NCBI GenBank assembly: GCA_963720805.1
Contig: CAVRGT010000003.1
Coordinates: 124,001 to 188,000 of the forward strand
Length of the DNA stretch: 64,000 nt
Reading direction: 5' to 3'
Origin: VRUE01 sp963720805
GTDB taxonomy: Bacteria > Actinomycetota > Thermoleophilia > Solirubrobacterales > 70-9
In this document: positions 52,894 to 63,741 of the stretch, one piece after another
How positions within the stretch are numbered: the first letter of the stretch is position 1
How the letters are laid out: each line of letters begins with the position of its first letter
Made by a program: the position numbers and the translations under genes
The notes under the pieces: generated by a model
The model's input: only the letters and a program-made list of their open reading frames with translations
What the model was told of the DNA's origin: nothing
Database searches by the model: none

Positions 52894-53567
52894 CCGAAGG
52901 CTCTGCGCATGCGGGAGATGAAGCCCTCGTCCCCCTCGTCGGAGCGCAGGTTGCGCGGCTCCAGCGATGCCTCGAGCTTCTCGGCCAGCTCGCGCTGCTC
53001 CTCGGAGAGTTCGCTGGGGACGATCACGTGGATGACGATCCGAAGGTCACCCGGGGGTCCGCCATTCGCGCCCGGCAACCCGTGGCCGCGGAGGGCGAAC
53101 TGAGTGCCGTGCTGGATGCCGGAGGGCAGCTCGATCTCGCGCTCGCCCTCGTGACTGGGGATCTTTACGGCGGCCCCGAGCATCGCCTGCACAGCGCTGA
53201 TCTCGACCGCGTGCATCAGGTCCTGGCCACGCATCGGCCCCCGCCGCACCTCGAAGCCGAATGCACCGCCAAAAACCGCCCCGAGCAAATCCTCGATCGA
53301 GCCGAAGCCCGCGCCCGCGCCACCGCCCGGCGGGAAGCCTCCCTGGCGCAAGCCGTCCTGGCCGTAGCGGTCGTAGATCTGGCGCTGCTCTGGATCCGAC
53401 AGCACCTCGTAAGCCTCGGCCGCGGCCTTGAACTTCTCCTCCGCTTCGGGGTCGTGTGCGTTGACGTCGGGATGCAGCTCGCGGGCGACCTTGCGGAAGG
53501 CACGCTTTACCTCCGCGTCGGAGGCCCCGCGGTCAACCCCGAGCAGCTCGTAGTAGTCGTGCGCCAT
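52890..53567 (-). CDS. DnaJ-like cochaperone without zinc finger
   Basis: A 225-residue J-protein: J domain with HPD at 32-34, G/F-rich linker (GGFPPGGGAGAGFGSIEDLL), then a single short client-binding domain (RRGPMRGQDLMHAVEISAVQ to LRGHGLPGANGGPPGDLRIV). The CxxCxGxG zinc repeats of classical DnaJ are gone: the segment jumps from AMLGAAVKI to IPSHEGEREIELPSGI. It lies three bases after hrcA, the place where classical dnaJ often sits. It stimulates DnaK ATPase and delivers clients. Confidence 0.9.
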   Translation of the reverse strand: MAHDYYELLGVDRGASDAEVKRAFRKVARELHPDVNAHDPEAEEKFKAAAEAYEVLSDPEQRQIYDRYGQDGLRQGGFPPGGGAGAGFGSIEDLLGAVFGGAFGFEVRRGPMRGQDLMHAVEISAVQAMLGAAVKIPSHEGEREIELPSGIQHGTQFALRGHGLPGANGGPPGDLRIVIHVIVPSELSEEQRELAEKLEASLEPRNLRSDEGDEGFISRMRRAFG

Positions 53568-53570
53568 CGG

Positions 53571-54593
53571 CTAGCCGTCGTAAACCGTCTCGCAGTAACG
53601 CGAGAGTTCGCGGGCGGCGCCGCGGACCGAGGCGATCGCGGTGGCGTAGTCCATTCGCAACGGCCCGACCACCCCGACCGCGCCGAGGTTGCGGTGGGCG
53701 AGGCCGTAGTTGGCGCCGACGACGCTGACCGAGCGCAGCTCCGGGCGCGGGTTCTCGCCGCCGATCCAGAGGAAGACGGAGCGCTGGTCGAGGGTCGAAC
53801 GCAACATCGCGAGCAGCGTCGCCCGCTCCTCCAGCGCCGTCATCAGCATGTCGGCGCGGGGCAGGTCGGCGGAGTGGGCTTCGGAGAGCAGGCGCGACGC
53901 CCCCTCGGTGTAGAGGGTGTCGGCGGACTCCTCCTGCTCGAGCTCGGTGAAGGTGACGCCAAGCGTGGCGATGAACTCCGCCTCGACCGGTCCCAGCTCC
54001 GGGTCGGCGAGGCGGCCGGCGATCATGCGGGCGCCAAGGCCCATGCCGGCAAGCTGCTCGTTGAGGTAGCTCGATGCCCACTCGACCAGGCCGGGATCGA
54101 CCGGCCGGGGAAAGTCAAAGGTTCGCTTGGCGACAGCGCCGTTGGAAGCGATTGCGACCGCCATCACCCGCCGCGGCTGAAGGCGCAACACCTCGACCCG
54201 GTGAATCGCCGCCTCAACCGTCTCCGGCGGCGCCGTCACCAGGGCCATCAAATCCGTCACCTGCGCCAGCGCCGTCGTCGTCTCCCGCATAGCCGCATCG
54301 ATCTCCCGCCGCAGCTCCAACTCAACCGAACTCTCCGCCGGCGGGCCACCGCTAGCCATCATCGCGTCGACATGCTTGCGGTACCCCAGCTCGGTCGGCA
54401 CCCTGCCAGCAGATGTATGGGGGTGGGTGAGGTACCCGGCCGCCTCGAGCGCCGCCAGCTCAGCTCGCACTGTAGAAGGGCCCCACTCAACATGCCGCTG
54501 CTCGGCAATCTCTTTCGAAGGCACGGGCTTGCCGGACGCGAGATACGCGTCAACGACCAGCTTCAGAATCAGCTCTTGCCGCGGAGAAAGCAC
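53571..54593 (-). CDS. hrcA: Heat-inducible repressor HrcA
   Basis: HrcA represses groE and dnaK operons by binding CIRCE. The 340-residue protein has the winged helix at the N-terminus (LSPRQELILKLVVDAYLASG, VEWGPSTVRAELAALEAAGY), and a GAF-like domain and dimer region later (HRNLGAVGVVGPLRMDYATA). No CIRCE (TTAGCACTC-type) is seen upstream; the gap there is a family-2 palindrome. Paired with a DnaJ-like gene. Confidence 0.95.
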   Translation of the reverse strand: MLSPRQELILKLVVDAYLASGKPVPSKEIAEQRHVEWGPSTVRAELAALEAAGYLTHPHTSAGRVPTELGYRKHVDAMMASGGPPAESSVELELRREIDAAMRETTTALAQVTDLMALVTAPPETVEAAIHRVEVLRLQPRRVMAVAIASNGAVAKRTFDFPRPVDPGLVEWASSYLNEQLAGMGLGARMIAGRLADPELGPVEAEFIATLGVTFTELEQEESADTLYTEGASRLLSEAHSADLPRADMLMTALEERATLLAMLRSTLDQRSVFLWIGGENPRPELRSVSVVGANYGLAHRNLGAVGVVGPLRMDYATAIASVRGAARELSRYCETVYDG

Positions 54594-54608
54594 GTTTCAA
54601 GTCTAAGA

Positions 54609-54684
54609 GGAGCGCCGGGTGACCCTCCCAAAACACTCAAGCGAGGCTCCCGCCGAGCGTTTTGGGAGGGCCACCCGGCGCTCC
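54609..54684. repeat. Family 2 palindrome, copy C
   Basis: Arms of 26 bases (54609-54634 with 54659-54684), starting GGAGCGCCGGGTGACCCTCC and closing with AAAAC/GTTTT, one mismatch. Loop ACTCAAGCGAGGCTCCCGCC plus GAGC as in copies A, B and D; outer arm unique. Lies between the hydratase gene and hrcA. Confidence 0.9.
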
Positions 54685-54691
54685 CCATCGC

Positions 54692-55084
54692 TTAAACCTG
54701 GATTTCCGCTTCCGCGTTTCGAATCGTCTGATTTTCGCCCTGAGCCGCCACGGTGTCAATCGTGACCCTGTCGCCATCAACGGATTTCACCGTGCCGCTG
54801 ACCACGATCTCGGCCTCCGGCGCCCCCATCCCCCGGAACTGGACCGAGAGCCTCTTCAGCGCACGCGGGTCGCCGTCGGCCAATGCGGCGTTGGCGCGGG
54901 CGACCAGGCCCATCATGTAGAGCCCGTGCAGGATCGAATTGGGAAGACCAACTGCTTTGGCGAACTCGGGGTCGATGTGGATCGGGTTGAAGTCGCCGGA
55001 GGCGCCCGCATAGCGGTGCGGCAGGTACTTGTCCGGAGTGACCGTCAGCTCTCCGATCGCGTCGCCCACGTTCAGATCGGCCAT
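54692..55084 (-). CDS. MaoC-like (R)-specific enoyl hydratase, B-type subunit
   Basis: A 130-residue hot-dog protein: VGDAIGELTVTPDKYLPHRY, then the hydratase motif AGASGDFNPIHIDPEFAKAV with the catalytic Asp and His, and LHGLYMMGLVARANAAL. Two bases after the 146-residue partner gene, the pair resembles HadA-HadB, the dehydratase of the type II fatty acid synthase in actinobacteria. This one carries the catalytic residues (HadB-like). Confidence 0.88.
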   Translation of the reverse strand: MADLNVGDAIGELTVTPDKYLPHRYAGASGDFNPIHIDPEFAKAVGLPNSILHGLYMMGLVARANAALADGDPRALKRLSVQFRGMGAPEAEIVVSGTVKSVDGDRVTIDTVAAQGENQTIRNAEAEIQV

Positions 55085-55085
55085 C

Positions 55086-55526
55086 TCAAACTCCTCTCAC
55101 GATGCAGGTCCAGGTGCCCTTGACGACCTGGTCCCCGTTCTGGTTGACCGCGTTCGTCTCGAAGATGTAAAAGCCCTTGCCGTCCTTCTCGGAGATATCC
55201 AGGCACTTGGCCGTGGTCGTAATTTCGTCCCCCGAGCAGGCGGGCTCGCCCCACTCGAACTCCTGGCCGCCGTGCACCATCGCGGCGAAGTTCATCCCCA
55301 CCTCGGGGTCGAACATCGCCGGGCCGACGGCAGGCGAGCTGTAGACGACGGCGAACATCGGCGGCGCCACGACATCGCGGAAACCGGCTGCCTTGGCCGC
55401 CTCCCGATCGAAGTGCACGGGATTCTCGATCCCCAACACCCGCGCGTACTCCCCAATCTTCTCCTTGCCCACCTCGTACTTCGTAGCGGGCCATTCCTTG
55501 CCAATTGCCTCTGTCTTTACGCTCAT
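55086..55526 (-). CDS. MaoC N-terminal-domain protein, A-type hydratase subunit
   Basis: A 146-residue hot-dog protein without the catalytic Asp/His: EWPATKYEVGKEKIGEYARV, NPVHFDREAAKAAGFRDVVA, then NFAAMVHGGQEFEWGEPACS. It matches the FAS1-type dehydratase region, i.e. the HadA/HadC-like subunit that shapes the substrate channel for a HadB partner next door. Likely acts on 3-hydroxyacyl-ACP in fatty acid elongation. Confidence 0.88.
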   Translation of the reverse strand: MSVKTEAIGKEWPATKYEVGKEKIGEYARVLGIENPVHFDREAAKAAGFRDVVAPPMFAVVYSSPAVGPAMFDPEVGMNFAAMVHGGQEFEWGEPACSGDEITTTAKCLDISEKDGKGFYIFETNAVNQNGDQVVKGTWTCIVRGV

Positions 55527-55654
55527 GGCGCGCCAGTCTAAAGACGCCCCCCAAAACTGGTCGCCCGGCCAGTCGGCATCTCACGCGAGCGGCGGCGGGA
55601 GAGGTGGCCGAGCAAATGCTCCCCCGGCCGGCATAGCGTGAGGTGGTCGAGCAA

Positions 55655-55730
55655 AGGGAGTCGGGCACTCTTCCCAAAACACTCCAGCGAGGCTCCTGCC
55701 GAGCGTTTTGGGAAGAGTGCCCGACTCCCT
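55655..55730. repeat. Family 2 palindrome, copy D
   Basis: Perfect 26-base arms (55655-55680 with 55705-55730), AGGGAGTCGGGCACTCTTCC then CAAAAC. Loop ACTCCAGCGAGGCTCCTGCC plus GAGC shared with A-C. It lies directly after the lepA stop (55731) on that strand. Confidence 0.9.
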
Positions 55731-57524
<1,794 letters not shown>

Positions 57525-57578
57525 GGGCGGGTCGCCAGTATGGCGAGTAGCTGGCGGGTCCTGCGAGCCGCTCGGCCG

Positions 57579-57667
57579 GCGGGTCCTGTCGCGGCAGGGG
57601 ACCCACCAGCCCCTGCGGTCGCTAAAGCGTCCTCGGGGCTGGTACCCCCTACCGCGCCACCCGCCGG
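57579..57667. repeat. Family 3 palindromic repeat upstream of lepA
   Basis: An 89-base element in the 184-base gap between lepA and the glycosyltransferase-like gene, in reverse orientation to the copy inside rpsA (24267-24354). By eye about 77 of 89 positions agree. The rest of the gap (57525-57578, 57668-57708) holds no recognisable feature. Confidence 0.82.
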
Positions 57668-58195
57668 AGGAGCGGACAAAACAGGACCAACGACGAAACG
57701 GCCGCGGCTTACGGGCACGCCGATGGAGCCAGGGGGCCCTTCAGCTTGTAGATGACGGCGGGCGGCTTGCGCAGGACCACGATTGCTCCCGGAGCTTTGG
57801 TCCAGCGGGCCGTTGCGGGATACGGGAGCTTGCCCGGTTCTATGCGGTCCTTTGAGGTGACTACGTAGTCGTAGTTGCCTTCATTGAGGAGGCGACGCCA
57901 TTGGGGGCAGGTGGTTGGCGCGGTGAAGCCGCCGTGGGGCTGCTCTTCGCCGATGTAGGTGACTTCGTTGCTCAGATCGCGGCCGTAGAGGGGGAACTGG
58001 CGGGTGCTGGTCGTGGCTATGCGAGCGTCGTGGATGTCCTGGGCCCAGGCAAAGGCGGCGTTGAGACCGGGGGTGGTGAAGCTGGGGTCGGCGTAGCGCC
58101 GCTCCAAATAATGCCGCTGGACCAGATACCACACCCCCCCAAACAACCAGCCGACCAACACGCCAGGCCCGACCCAATTCCGCCCTCCCCACCCG

Positions 58196-58239
58196 CTGAC
58201 TTCCTCTTTCTTGGCGCTATTCGCGAACGACGAAGTCAG
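58196..58239. repeat. CTGACTTC palindrome, third copy (family 5)
   Basis: CTGACTTC (58196-58203) and GAAGTCAG (58232-58239) enclose TTGGCG and TTCGCG parts like those of the copies around the gene at 16405. Its reverse complement aligns best with the 16382 copy. It lies inside the glycosyltransferase-like gene and brings a stop codon in frame. Confidence 0.65.
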
Positions 58240-59362
58240 AGGGGACTGACACCCGGAGGGCGGCTGGGAGGAGGGCGGCGGCCGAGGATTAGGGATGGGG
58301 TCAGGTAGCGGAGGCCGGATTCGAAGCCGTTGGGTATGCCGTGGGGGCCGGAGGCGGAGGTCGGGGCGATCAGCCAGGCGAGGGCGAGCGGCGAGCCGGC
58401 GGCGGACGCGGCGACTCGGAGGATCGGATCAGAGCGGCGGCCGAGGCAGAGCAGGAGGCCGAGGAGAGCGAGCAACAACCAGCAGCGGCCAGAAGATCGT
58501 CAGGCCGTGGTGAAGGCCGGGGAGGAACCAGTCCGACCAGACGCGAACCGTCGGTCAGGTAGCTGAGACGCTGTGGTCTTCGCGCCCACCTAGCGCCTGC
58601 GCGGGCGCCGGCAGCGTGATCGGACCTAGTTGTTTGACCCAGGGCAGCGGGTTGCCGCTGTGGACCAGGTTGCGCAGGTACCAGTAGCCGCCGCCGGCCA
58701 AAGCTGCGAGCCCAGCCGCAGCGAGAGCGCGCCGGCGATGTCCCCGCGGAGCGACGAGCGCAACGCCCACCACGAGGACCGCGGCGGGCAGGAGGAAGTT
58801 GAGCTTCGTCCCAGCCGCCAGGCCCGCCGCCAGCCCAACGACAACGAGCGCACCCGTCCCAGGTCCGCGCTGCCGCCGTCCTCCCGGCGCCCCAGGCGTT
58901 GCAGGGCGACCGCGACCGCAGCGAGTAGGAAAAAGATCCCGACGATGTCATTGCGCGCCTCCCCCGCCTGGTCGTGGAGCGCCGGCACGCTCAGCGCAAT
59001 CGCCACGAGCGCCAAGTGACCAAGGCGCGACTCGATACGGCCGCCCGATGCACCAGGCGGCAACCAGGCACCCCACGAACCATCCGAGGTTGAGCAGCGG
59101 CGAGAGGATGTCCCGGCCAAAGGCGAGCATCCCAACCGCGTGGAGCACTTCCGAATTCGCCGGATAGAACCAGGCCAGGAACTGCGGCGCGATGAAATGC
59201 AAGCCCCACGTGTCCCCGCTCTGGAAGAAGCCCGCGGCAAACGGCCCGTGGTACCAGGTCGAATCGAACCCGGTCATCCCCGTCGACAACCGCAGCTTCA
59301 CTCCGACGGCGAAATGGACGACCGCCACCGCGGCGATCGCCAGGGCGACCAGCGTCGCAGGT

Positions 59363-59478
59363 GAGGAAGGCGGGGGGTCCCTCCGTCGCTGGGTTTTTCG
59401 CCTGGGGAGCGGTGGCTGTCCGCGGGCGGGGGTCGGGCCGAAGGACCCGCGTGCCGGAGGGACCCCCCCGCCTTCCTC
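59363..59478. repeat. Long palindrome inside the glycosyltransferase-like gene
   Basis: GAGGAAGGCGGGGGGTCCCT plus CCG (59363-59385) pairs with 59455-59478 with a single bulged C. The 69-base middle is GC-rich and can fold further. It separates two membrane segments of the broken gene. Confidence 0.75.
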
Positions 59479-59738
59479 CCAAGCGCAACCGGAGCCCGGC
59501 ACCAACAACGACCACCGAGCGATATACGGCCGAGACTTGAACCAACCCGAAGGTGCCGAGCAGCTCTGCCACCCAAAGCAGACCGGCGACTCCGAGCACA
59601 GCAGTCGCCAGCTGAGCGACGCGGCCGATCTAGCCGGGCACCGAGCCGCCGTCGCAGGCCCGCGGCCCCGAGCCAGGCAAACCCGACGAGCACGCCGAGC
59701 TCGACAACTCCCAGCAGATAGCGCCCAGCGCCGAGCAT

Positions 59739-61431
59739 CTAGCGCCGCCGCACGCAGCCGCATGATCTGGTCGAGCTCGGCGATCCGGAGCAGCTTCGCC
59801 AGACCGCGAGGTAGACCAACCCGCCGAGCCCGAGCCCCGACGCCGAGCGAGACGATCTGGCCGAGGAGGCCGCGGCCGAGAGCGTTGTCGAGCACGTCCC
59901 AGATGCCGAAGGAGACCGCTGCCAGGGCCGCCGCGGCGACCGTGATCTTGATCGTCGGTCCCGGCCGAACGGCCGGCAGCTCGAGCCCGCCGAACTCGCG
60001 GCGCAGGAACGACGGCCTGGGCGACCACGGCGGCGGTCGTGCCGATGCCGGTGCCGGCGACGATCCCGCCGGTGCCGAACGGCTTGTAGAGGCAGAGCGG
60101 CGCCGAGGGCGGAAACGACCAGGTCGAAGCCGGCCAGCGCCGGTCGCCATCCAGGGCCGCTGCAGGCTGAAGAAGGTGCGGGTCTGCAGCAGGTAGAGGC
60201 CGTTGGTGGGCAGCGAGAAGGCGAACCAGAAGAGCGCCGTGGCGACCAGCGTCGGTTTCGGCGGCGCCGAACTCGCCGCGCTGGAAGACGAGCCGGATCA
60301 TCGGTTCGGAGAGGACGAGGACGCGGCGGCGGCGGGCATCAGGACGAAGAGGATCTGGCGCATCCCGTTGGCCATCGTCGCCCGCAGGTTCTCGATCTCC
60401 CCGCGCGAGGCGAAGCGGGCCAGGGTCGGGAAGAGGACGGTGGCGATCGCCACCGAGAAGATCCCCTGCGGCAGCTGGTAGAGGCGGAACGCCTTGTCGA
60501 TCGCCGCCGGGCGACTGGTCGCTGACCAGGCTGCCGAAGAGGCTGTTGATCAGCATGTTGAAGTTGATCAGGCCGAGGCTGATCGTCACCGGCAGCATCA
60601 GCAGCAGCACGCGGCGCACGTTCGGGATTGCGCCACTCGAAGCTCCACTCGAATTTGAACGGCGTGTTGCGCAGGTCGAAGGTCGGGATCATCAGCTGGA
60701 CCAGGGTGCCGAGCGAGGATCCCGATCGCATACGCGTAGATCCGGTTCTGGCCGTGGAAGGCCGGCGCCAGCGCGACGACGACGGCGATGATCGTCAGGT
60801 TCCAGAACAGCGGCGAGATCGCGAAGGCGCCGAAGCGGTCGTAGCTGTTGAGGATGCCGACGACGACGCCGCTGATCCCGAGCAGGATCAGGATCGGGAA
60901 GAGGATCTGCGAGAGGGTGATCGTCAGGTCGAGGATCTCGCCCGAGAAGCCGGGGGCGAAGAGCGGCATGACGAAGGAGGCGGTGAGCACGAAGAGCGCC
61001 GTGATCGCCCCCAGCACGAGGGTGACGAGCAGCAGCAGGGTCGAGGCCAGGCGAAAAGCCTCGCGGTAGTTTTTCTGCTCCAGCTGCTCGGTGAAGATCG
61101 GCACGAAGGCCGGCTGCAGGGCCGCGTCGGCGAAGAGGGCGCGGACCAGGTTCGGCACCTGGAAGGCGATCGTGAAGGCCGACATCGGGCCGTTGACCCC
61201 GTAGTAGGAGGCGGCCACGACCTCGCGCACCAGGCCGGCGATTCGCGAGGCCGCGGTGGCGACCGAGAAGAAGGCGGTCGAGCGGGCGATGCGCCCCGCC
61301 TGCCGCCCGGGAGCCGGGTTGGCACTCGGTTCCTCGCCCGGCGAAAAGGCCTCCGCCTCGCGCACGGCAGCGTCGCTCGCAAGCGCCTCAGCGTCGCGTT
61401 CGGGACTGTCGGGTGCCGTGGGCGTCTCCAA
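59739..61431 (-). CDS. murJ: Lipid II flippase MurJ, with at least eight frame changes
   Basis: MurJ moves lipid II across the membrane. The first 240 residues from ATG 61431 are intact: a 45-residue cytoplasmic leader, then FFSVATAASRIAGLVREVVA, AFTIAFQVPNLVRALFADAA, and LQPAFVPIFTEQL, all signature parts. Further on the frame changes near 60720 (before SSLGTLVQLMIPTFD), 60630 (before VRRVLLLMLPVTISLGLINF), 60510, 60325, 60255, 60155, 60110 and 60020, each consistent with one gained or lost base. Late pieces include LYKPFGTGGIVAGTGIGTTA and LAKLLRIAELDQIMRLRA. The stop is probably TAG at 59739, next to the start of the following gene. Because murJ is essential, sequence error is favoured. 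Confidence 0.88.
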
Positions 61432-61497
61432 GCTTGTTCTCAGTCGCTATAGTCGGCGGCCGCCTGAGGGGCCCCGGCGCCCGCAGGCACATGACTC

Positions 61498-61761
61498 ATG
61501 GCCAACATAGCCTCACAGAAGAAGCGGATCCTACGCAGCGAGCGCGAGCGTACGGAGAACCGCCTGCTCACAAGCACGGTGAAGACCTACTTCCGCCGGC
61601 TCGAGGCCGCCGTGGAGGCAGGCGATACGGCCAAGATCGAGGCCGAGCACAAGGCCCTCGTCTCGAAGATCGACAAGGCCGTGCAGAAGGGCGCGATGCA
61701 CAAGAACACCGGCGCCCGCAAGAAGTCCCGCGCCTCACGTGTCGCTGTAACCCCGGCGTAG
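61498..61761 (+). CDS. rpsT: 30S ribosomal protein S20
   Basis: An 87-residue basic helical protein: MANIASQKKRILRSERERTE, then NRLLTSTVKTYFRRLEAAVE and KGAMHKNTGARKKSRASRVA. It binds 16S rRNA early in 30S assembly. It is divergent from murJ, with 66 bases between the starts. Convergent holA lies beyond a family-4 repeat. Confidence 0.97.
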   Translation: MANIASQKKRILRSERERTENRLLTSTVKTYFRRLEAAVEAGDTAKIEAEHKALVSKIDKAVQKGAMHKNTGARKKSRASRVAVTPA

Positions 61762-61770
61762 ACCGCTGCA

Positions 61771-61844
61771 AACCGGCGCAGATCGGCGTCCTCGCTCGGT
61801 CATGTGCGGAGCACACTCCCTCGCTCGTCCTTGAGCTGCTTGGT
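61771..61844. repeat. Family 4 repeat between rpsT and holA
   Basis: From AACCGGCGCA to GCTTGGTT, a copy of the element at 38213-38292 in the opposite orientation, with shared ATCGGCGTCCTCG and GTGCGGAGCAC. It fills most of the gap between two convergent genes. Confidence 0.75.
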
Positions 61845-61858
61845 TTTCACGGCCTTGG

Positions 61859-62827
61859 TTAGGCCGTCATCTTGCGAATAGCCAGTGTCAGCGCCAAGCT
61901 GTCGCCGTAGTCGGCGCCGCCGCGGCACCAGACCTCGAGGTCGGCGAGCGCCCCAGTCGCGGCGCGCAGGGCATCGACATTTGTCCTGCCCAGGCGCGCG
62001 ACCAGCTGCTTGGCCGCGTAGGGGTGCATGCCGAGGCCGGATTCCACCTGCCTGGCGGGCACTCCCTGCTCGAGCTGAGCGGACGCGGCACAGGCCTTGC
62101 GCAGGCGGGAGGCGAGGCCGTAGATCAGGCCGGTGACGCTCTCGCCCTGGGAGATCAGCCGCTCTGCCAGGGAAGCGGCCTTCGCCGGGTCACGTTCGAG
62201 CATCGCATCGGAGAGTGCCCAGACCGCCGCCTCGGAGGTGTCGGAGACCATCGCTTCGAGGTCGGCCGCCGAGACCGCTCCCCCCTCCCCGGCCCACAGC
62301 GCCAGGCGCTCCAGCTCATTGCGAAGCCGGACCGGGCCGGCGCCCATGCGGTCGACGAGGATGCGAGCCGCCCCCGGATCGAGTGAGAACCCGAGCCGTT
62401 TCGCGTCAGCGACCAGGATGCGCGGCATCTCACGCGCCTTCGGCGCTTCGAATTCGTGGATCTCCCCGGCCGCCGCCTTGACCGCCTTCGCCAGCTTCAC
62501 GGGCGCCTTGGCGCGGGCGATCAGCACCACCGTCAAGTCGGGAGGCAAGGCGCCGATCGCCTCGATGACCGCGCTGAGCTGGCGCTCGCGCCAGCGATCG
62601 ACCCCGTCGGCGAGCAGGTAGCGCCGCGTCTCGGTCAGCGACATCGCCGGGATCGCCATCAGCAGCGCTTCGTGATCGGGCGAGCCCTTGCCCTCGCCGG
62701 CCTCAAATATCTCCAGTGCGCCGGCGCCGCCGTCGCCTTCGGCCCGTTTGCGCAGGCGCGCCCGGGTGGCGTCGATCTTGGCCTGATCGGTACCGGCGAT
62801 CAGGTAGAGGGATGCCAGGGCCGCCAT
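61859..62827 (-). CDS. holA: DNA polymerase III subunit delta
   Basis: HolA opens the sliding clamp within the clamp loader. The 322-residue protein starts MAALASLYLIAGTDQAKIDA and has ALLMAIPAMSLTETRRYLLA, ERERLSA-like WRERQLSAVIEAIGALPPDL, then RNELERLALWAGEGGAVSAA, SDTSEAAVWALSDAMLERDP and a C-terminal ARLGRTNVDALRAATGALAD. The lid and collar pattern is normal for the family. It lies downstream of an anchored protein and comEC, the usual comEC-holA neighbourhood. Confidence 0.93.
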   Translation of the reverse strand: MAALASLYLIAGTDQAKIDATRARLRKRAEGDGGAGALEIFEAGEGKGSPDHEALLMAIPAMSLTETRRYLLADGVDRWRERQLSAVIEAIGALPPDLTVVLIARAKAPVKLAKAVKAAAGEIHEFEAPKAREMPRILVADAKRLGFSLDPGAARILVDRMGAGPVRLRNELERLALWAGEGGAVSAADLEAMVSDTSEAAVWALSDAMLERDPAKAASLAERLISQGESVTGLIYGLASRLRKACAASAQLEQGVPARQVESGLGMHPYAAKQLVARLGRTNVDALRAATGALADLEVWCRGGADYGDSLALTLAIRKMTA

Positions 62828-62838
62828 CGCGGCCGAGT

Positions 62839-63666
62839 TTAGTGAGCGGCCTGGCCGGCTTTCGCCGCGTCGGCGGCTTCCTTTGCCGCTGCGGGGTTCG
62901 GCGCGGGGGCGCTCTTTTCCGCTGCGGTCACGGGCGGCGGCGGCGCTTTCGCCTGGGTCTTGGCGGCGCTTTCGTCGCGCTTGGCCTTGGCGCTCGATGC
63001 TTCGCTCGATTTCGAGGCTCCCGACGAGGAACCCTGGTCCTTGGATGACTTCTGACCCTGCGACTTCGTCGCCGCTGACTTGCTGCTGTCGCCGGCGGCC
63101 TTGGTCGCCGCGGCTTCGCTCGCCTTGGAGCTCGAGCTCGTCTTGACCGCTTCGCTCGCGCTCTGCGGGGGCGAGCTCGCAACGGTGGGAGATGCCGCGG
63201 GAGCGGGCGTCGAACTAACCGGTTCCGGGGCCGGCTGCGAAGTGTCCGGCTGGCCGGCGCCGTGGCCCGGGTGCACCCCGGCCCCGCCCCCCAGCTGTTT
63301 GGAGTGGCCGCGCCGGGAGCTGCCCGACGGGCGCGAACCGCGCCGCGCCGCGTTGGCCCCGCCTTGGCCCGGACTTGCGATCGCGGACCTCGCCGTCGCA
63401 ATTGCCGGTCCAGAGCGGGTCAGGGCGATCGCGTCGTGAACAGTGCCAACGCGGGTCGGAGCTCCGGGCAGCGGTCCGCTGAGAACGTCCGGCCAGCCGA
63501 TCTGCGAGATGAAGAGGACCAGGCCGAGGCCGACGGCGCCGACCAGGCCAAGCAGCGCGATCGAGGCGCGGCGCAGGCGCAGCAGCATGCTGCCTTCAGC
63601 CAGGCTGAGGTCGCCCAGCGACCGCGTCAACGCATGTCCAACCTTGGAAGCCACCGCTACGTCCAT
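62839..63666 (-). CDS. Membrane-anchored Ala/Ser/Lys-rich protein
   Basis: A 275-residue protein with a cytoplasmic start, one membrane segment (IALLGLVGAVGLGLVLFISQ, residues 36-55) and a long low-complexity outside part rich in Ala, Ser, Pro and Lys (SSSSKASEAAATKAAGDSSK and similar). I recognise no domain. Such a tail may span or bind the cell wall. It lies 11 bases before holA and 75 bases after comEC. The start is not certain; ATG 63583 just before the membrane segment (MLLRLRRASIAL) is an alternative. Confidence 0.65.
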   Translation of the reverse strand: MDVAVASKVGHALTRSLGDLSLAEGSMLLRLRRASIALLGLVGAVGLGLVLFISQIGWPDVLSGPLPGAPTRVGTVHDAIALTRSGPAIATARSAIASPGQGGANAARRGSRPSGSSRRGHSKQLGGGAGVHPGHGAGQPDTSQPAPEPVSSTPAPAASPTVASSPPQSASEAVKTSSSSKASEAAATKAAGDSSKSAATKSQGQKSSKDQGSSSGASKSSEASSAKAKRDESAAKTQAKAPPPPVTAAEKSAPAPNPAAAKEAADAAKAGQAAH

Positions 63667-63741
63667 CGACCCCGCATGGGATCGACAGGAGAGCTACCAC
63701 GACGAAACCCCAGTTTTGCCTCGGCCATCCGTTGAGGCTGC

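Larger units (their letters stand above)
57709..59738 (-). pseudogene. Membrane glycosyltransferase-like gene, broken by many indels and two palindromes
   Basis: Pieces of one long membrane protein follow one another in three frames. From ATG 59738 comes MLGAGRYLLGVVELGVLVGF, then LGVAGLLWVAELLGTFGLVQ, then after a palindrome (59363-59478) GMTGFDSTWYHGPFAAGFFQ and FIAPQFLAWFYPANSEVLHA, then GEARNDIVGIFFLLAAVAVA, GGGYWYLRNLVHSGNPLPWV, GFESGLRYLTPSLIL, a second palindrome (58196-58239), and a soluble end (DARIATTSTRQFPLYGRDLS, YVVTSKDRIE). The DSTWYH loop and many membrane segments fit a GT-C fold dolichyl-mannosyltransferase-like enzyme. Whether it is a true pseudogene or error-ridden sequence cannot be told here. 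Confidence 0.65.

Noticed and set aside
54594..54691. A CIRCE operator upstream of hrcA
   Set aside because: No TTAGCACTC...GAGTGCTAA-like repeat; the inverted repeat there is a family-2 palindrome shared with unrelated loci.
36129..55730. The repeated palindromes as a CRISPR array
   Set aside because: Copies are kilobases apart, not regularly spaced, and no cas gene is present.
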